Shown here one piece after another: positions 62,734-64,000 of a DNA stretch of 64,000 bases. Both the position numbers and the translations under genes were made by a program. The notes beneath the pieces were generated by a model. It was not told the DNA's origin. It did no database searches and was given only the letters and a program-made list of their open reading frames with translations. This DNA is from Mycetocola_B reblochoni (GTDB taxonomy: Bacteria; Actinomycetota; Actinomycetes; Actinomycetales; Microbacteriaceae), in the NCBI RefSeq assembly GCF_003667525.1, contig NZ_RCUW01000003.1, positions 62,001 through 126,000 of the forward strand, written 5' to 3'. Numbering within the stretch: position 1 is the first letter of the stretch; the number at the start of each line of letters is the position of its first letter.

Positions 62734-62822
62734 TCTCCCTGCGCTGGCATGACCCAGATCAGGTTCAGACGGTCGAGGGCTCGAAGCCCTCCTCTCAGTC
62801 CGGTTCACCGGACTCCCGTGAT
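62734..62822 (-). ncRNA. TPP riboswitch (THI element)
   Basis: The minus-strand RNA contains all main THI blocks: ACGGGAG, ACTGAGAGG, then a variable stem, and ACCGTCTGAACCTGATCTGG followed by GTCATGCCAGCGCAGGGA. These define the TPP aptamer. It lies about 55 nt before the ykoE start and will repress the operon when thiamine pyrophosphate is ample. The expression platform (translational or terminator) was not resolved. Confidence 0.95.
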
Positions 62823-62828
62823 GTCACG

Positions 62829-62834
62829 ACTATA
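62829..62834 (-). promoter_or_regulatory. -10 box of the TPP-regulated operon
   Basis: TATAGT on the minus strand would start RNA near 62822, at the first base of the riboswitch. Confidence 0.65.
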
Positions 62835-62841
62835 GCGAAGC

Positions 62842-62874
62842 GGCGCCGTCACCCGCCATGCGGGTCACGGCGCC
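62842..62874 (-). terminator. Hairpin after the YtfJ-like gene
   Basis: GGCGCCGTCACCCGC and its near-complement (one mismatch) form a 15-bp stem downstream of the YtfJ-like stop. It overlaps the -35 area of the TPP operon promoter. Confidence 0.6.
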
Positions 62875-62896
62875 GCCCCCGGCACGGACGAGACGA

Positions 62897-63241
62897 TCAG
62901 CGCTTGAGGGCGCGGATGATGCGGGAGAAGGCCTTGCCCGCGACGCACACGAGCGGGATGGCGACCGCGGCGAGGGCGATGATGTTCGGCTCGTAGCGCA
63001 CGCCGCGCTCGTCCGAGACGTACGCACCGAGCGGAACGCTCCAGCTTCCGCCGCCGCCGCCCGAGCCGGAGACCTCCCCGTCGTCCGACTTGGCGCCGTC
63101 GCCCTCGCCCGCGCCGAAGCCGAAGCCGCCGAGCGCGACGGGGATCAGGGTGGTGTCGCCGAGCTCGACGGGGTCGCCGTAGGCGGTGGACACGCCGACC
63201 TTCTGCATGGAGTCGGCCAGGGGAAGAATCAGCTCAGTCAT
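62897..63241 (-). CDS. YtfJ/GerW-like protein
   Basis: A 114-aa protein with 'SMQKVGVSTAYGDPVELGDTTLIPVALGGFGFGAGEG', a Gly/Ser-rich loop and 'WSVPLGAYVSDERGVRYEP', as in the YtfJ/GerW (sporulation protein) family, followed by a C-terminal membrane helix ('IIALAAVAIPLVCVAGKAF'). Non-spore-formers also carry such genes, so the function is unknown. Confidence 0.8.
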   Translation of the reverse strand: MTELILPLADSMQKVGVSTAYGDPVELGDTTLIPVALGGFGFGAGEGDGAKSDDGEVSGSGGGGGSWSVPLGAYVSDERGVRYEPNIIALAAVAIPLVCVAGKAFSRIIRALKR

Positions 63242-63299
63242 GGGGCCAACGGTAGTCGGCCCCGCCGCCGTTCACCAGGGCGGCGCGAGAACGCGCGGC

Positions 63300-64000
63300 T
63301 CATTCGGCGGAGCGGGGGCGCAGCAGGGAGGCACGGGAGATGGCCGAGGCGCCGAAGCGGCTGCGGAGCTCGTCCATCGTGCTCTCCGTATCGCGCCAGC
63401 TCTCGTCCGGGTTCCAGAGCTGCATTGTCGAGCCGGCGCCGTCGAGCCGTTCCGCCCTGACGCCGAGCAGGCGCACGGGCTGGGAGCTGTCCCAGCACTC
63501 GTCGACGAGCCCCCTGGCGACGTCGGCGATGCGCTGGGCGACGTCGCTCGGCTCGACGAGGACGCGGGAGCGGCTGACGGTGCGGAAGTCGCCGTAGCGC
63601 AGCTTGACCGCGACCCCTCCGGCGGAGAGTCCCGCGGAGCGGAGCCGCGCGGCGACCCTGTCCGCGAGGCCGAGGACGGTTCGTCGGACGACGGCGGGGT
63701 CGGCGACGTCGGAGGCGAAGGTCGTCTCGTGCCCGATGCTCTTCTCCTCCCGGCTCAGCTGGATCGGGCGCGGGTCGATGCCCCGTGCCAGCTCGGAGAG
63801 CTTCTGCGCCGCCGCCGGGCCGACGATCCGGCTGAGCACCTCGACGGGGGCGGCCGCGACGTCGCCGACGGTCCTGATCGCGCGGGACTCCAACTGCTCG
63901 GCCGTGCGCTGGCCGACCCCCCAGAGCCGCCGGATCGGCAGGGGGCGGAGCAGGGCAAGGGTCTCATCGACCGGAACGAGAAGCACCCCGCTCGGCTTGG
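63300..64000 (-). CDS. dinB: DNA polymerase IV (Y family), 5' end outside the window
   Basis: The C-terminal 233 codons of a DinB-type translesion polymerase. It shows the thumb helix-hairpin-helix 'PIRRLWGVGQRTAEQLESRAIRTVGDVA', the 'KSIGHETTFASDVAD' start of the little finger and 'VAVKLRYGDFRTVSRSRVL'. The palm domain with catalytic Asp/Glu residues lies beyond position 64000. The stop is at 63300. Confidence 0.93.
   Translation of the reverse strand, partial: KPSGVLLVPVDETLALLRPLPIRRLWGVGQRTAEQLESRAIRTVGDVAAAPVEVLSRIVGPAAAQKLSELARGIDPRPIQLSREEKSIGHETTFASDVADPAVVRRTVLGLADRVAARLRSAGLSAGGVAVKLRYGDFRTVSRSRVLVEPSDVAQRIADVARGLVDECWDSSQPVRLLGVRAERLDGAGSTMQLWNPDESWRDTESTMDELRSRFGASAISRASLLRPRSAE

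Noticed and set aside
1..64000. Mobile elements, integrases, prophage or toxin-antitoxin genes
   Set aside because: No transposase, integrase or phage protein is seen, and composition and codon use are even throughout.

Overview
This 64 kb window is chromosomal DNA of a high-GC actinobacterium, most likely of the Microbacteriaceae (Micrococcales). I infer this from the very high GC content, TAGGCT/TATNNT-type -10 boxes, many apparently leaderless genes, a homologue of the mycothiol-dependent nitroreductase Rv2466c, a short T-box leader on ileS, paired ClpP1/ClpP2, and the rplU-rpmA-obgE-proB-proA-nadD-rsfS gene order. I cannot name the species. There are no rRNA genes, prophages, insertion sequences or CRISPR arrays. 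Almost everything reads as core genome.

Layout. 0-5 kb: a YceI-family gene (cut by the left edge), a RarD-like transporter whose start codon is missing, proC with an apparent 1-nt frameshift at its 3' end, and a stand-alone UvrA-like double ABC ATPase. 5-12 kb: tRNA-Ala and a long minus-strand run of ribosome biogenesis, proline and NAD genes (rplU, rpmA, obgE, proB, proA, a small membrane protein, nadD, a membrane-anchored protein, rsfS). 12-22 kb: a DUF4031 gene, the large RNase E/G, a VKOR-family protein, then ndk, a DUF4233 gene, folC and ileS, the last with a T-box leader. 22-28 kb: a TetR regulator divergent from a complete peptide/nickel-type ABC importer with four overlapping genes. 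28-32 kb: valS and two small genes, then a methyltransferase. 32-37 kb: clpX, clpP2, clpP1, tig, tRNA-Pro and tRNA-Gly. 37-46 kb: dps, nei2, rpiB, a DsbA-like protein, pepN, mscS, a truncated globin and tesB. 46-54 kb: a second thioesterase, ettA, an ssb paralogue, msrA, nadE, a histidine phosphatase and a pair of SMR exporters under a guanidine-III riboswitch. 54-64 kb: tRNA-Arg, a SNF2 helicase, orn, tRNA-His, a minimal metallopeptidase, a TPP-riboswitch-controlled ykoE-ykoD-ykoC-like importer with an attached P-loop kinase gene, a YtfJ-like protein and the 3' part of dinB.

How the genes work together. Three RNA sensors organise the most interesting regulation: the T-box on ileS senses uncharged tRNA-Ile, the guanidine-III element controls the SMR pair, and the TPP element controls the ECF-type thiamine/precursor importer. 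A ClgR-like operator lies upstream of clpP1P2, next to the chaperone (tig) and unfoldase (clpX) that share their proteolysis and folding role. Twelve genes show a -10-like hexamer only 6-7 nt before the start codon and probably make leaderless mRNAs. The best leads are the uncharacterised kinase in the TPP operon, the guanidine-regulated SMR pair, the monothiol (CPWA) DsbA-family protein, a 4 x 21-bp tandem repeat between two thioesterase genes, and two apparent lesions (eamA start, proC frame) that are either assembly errors or real.
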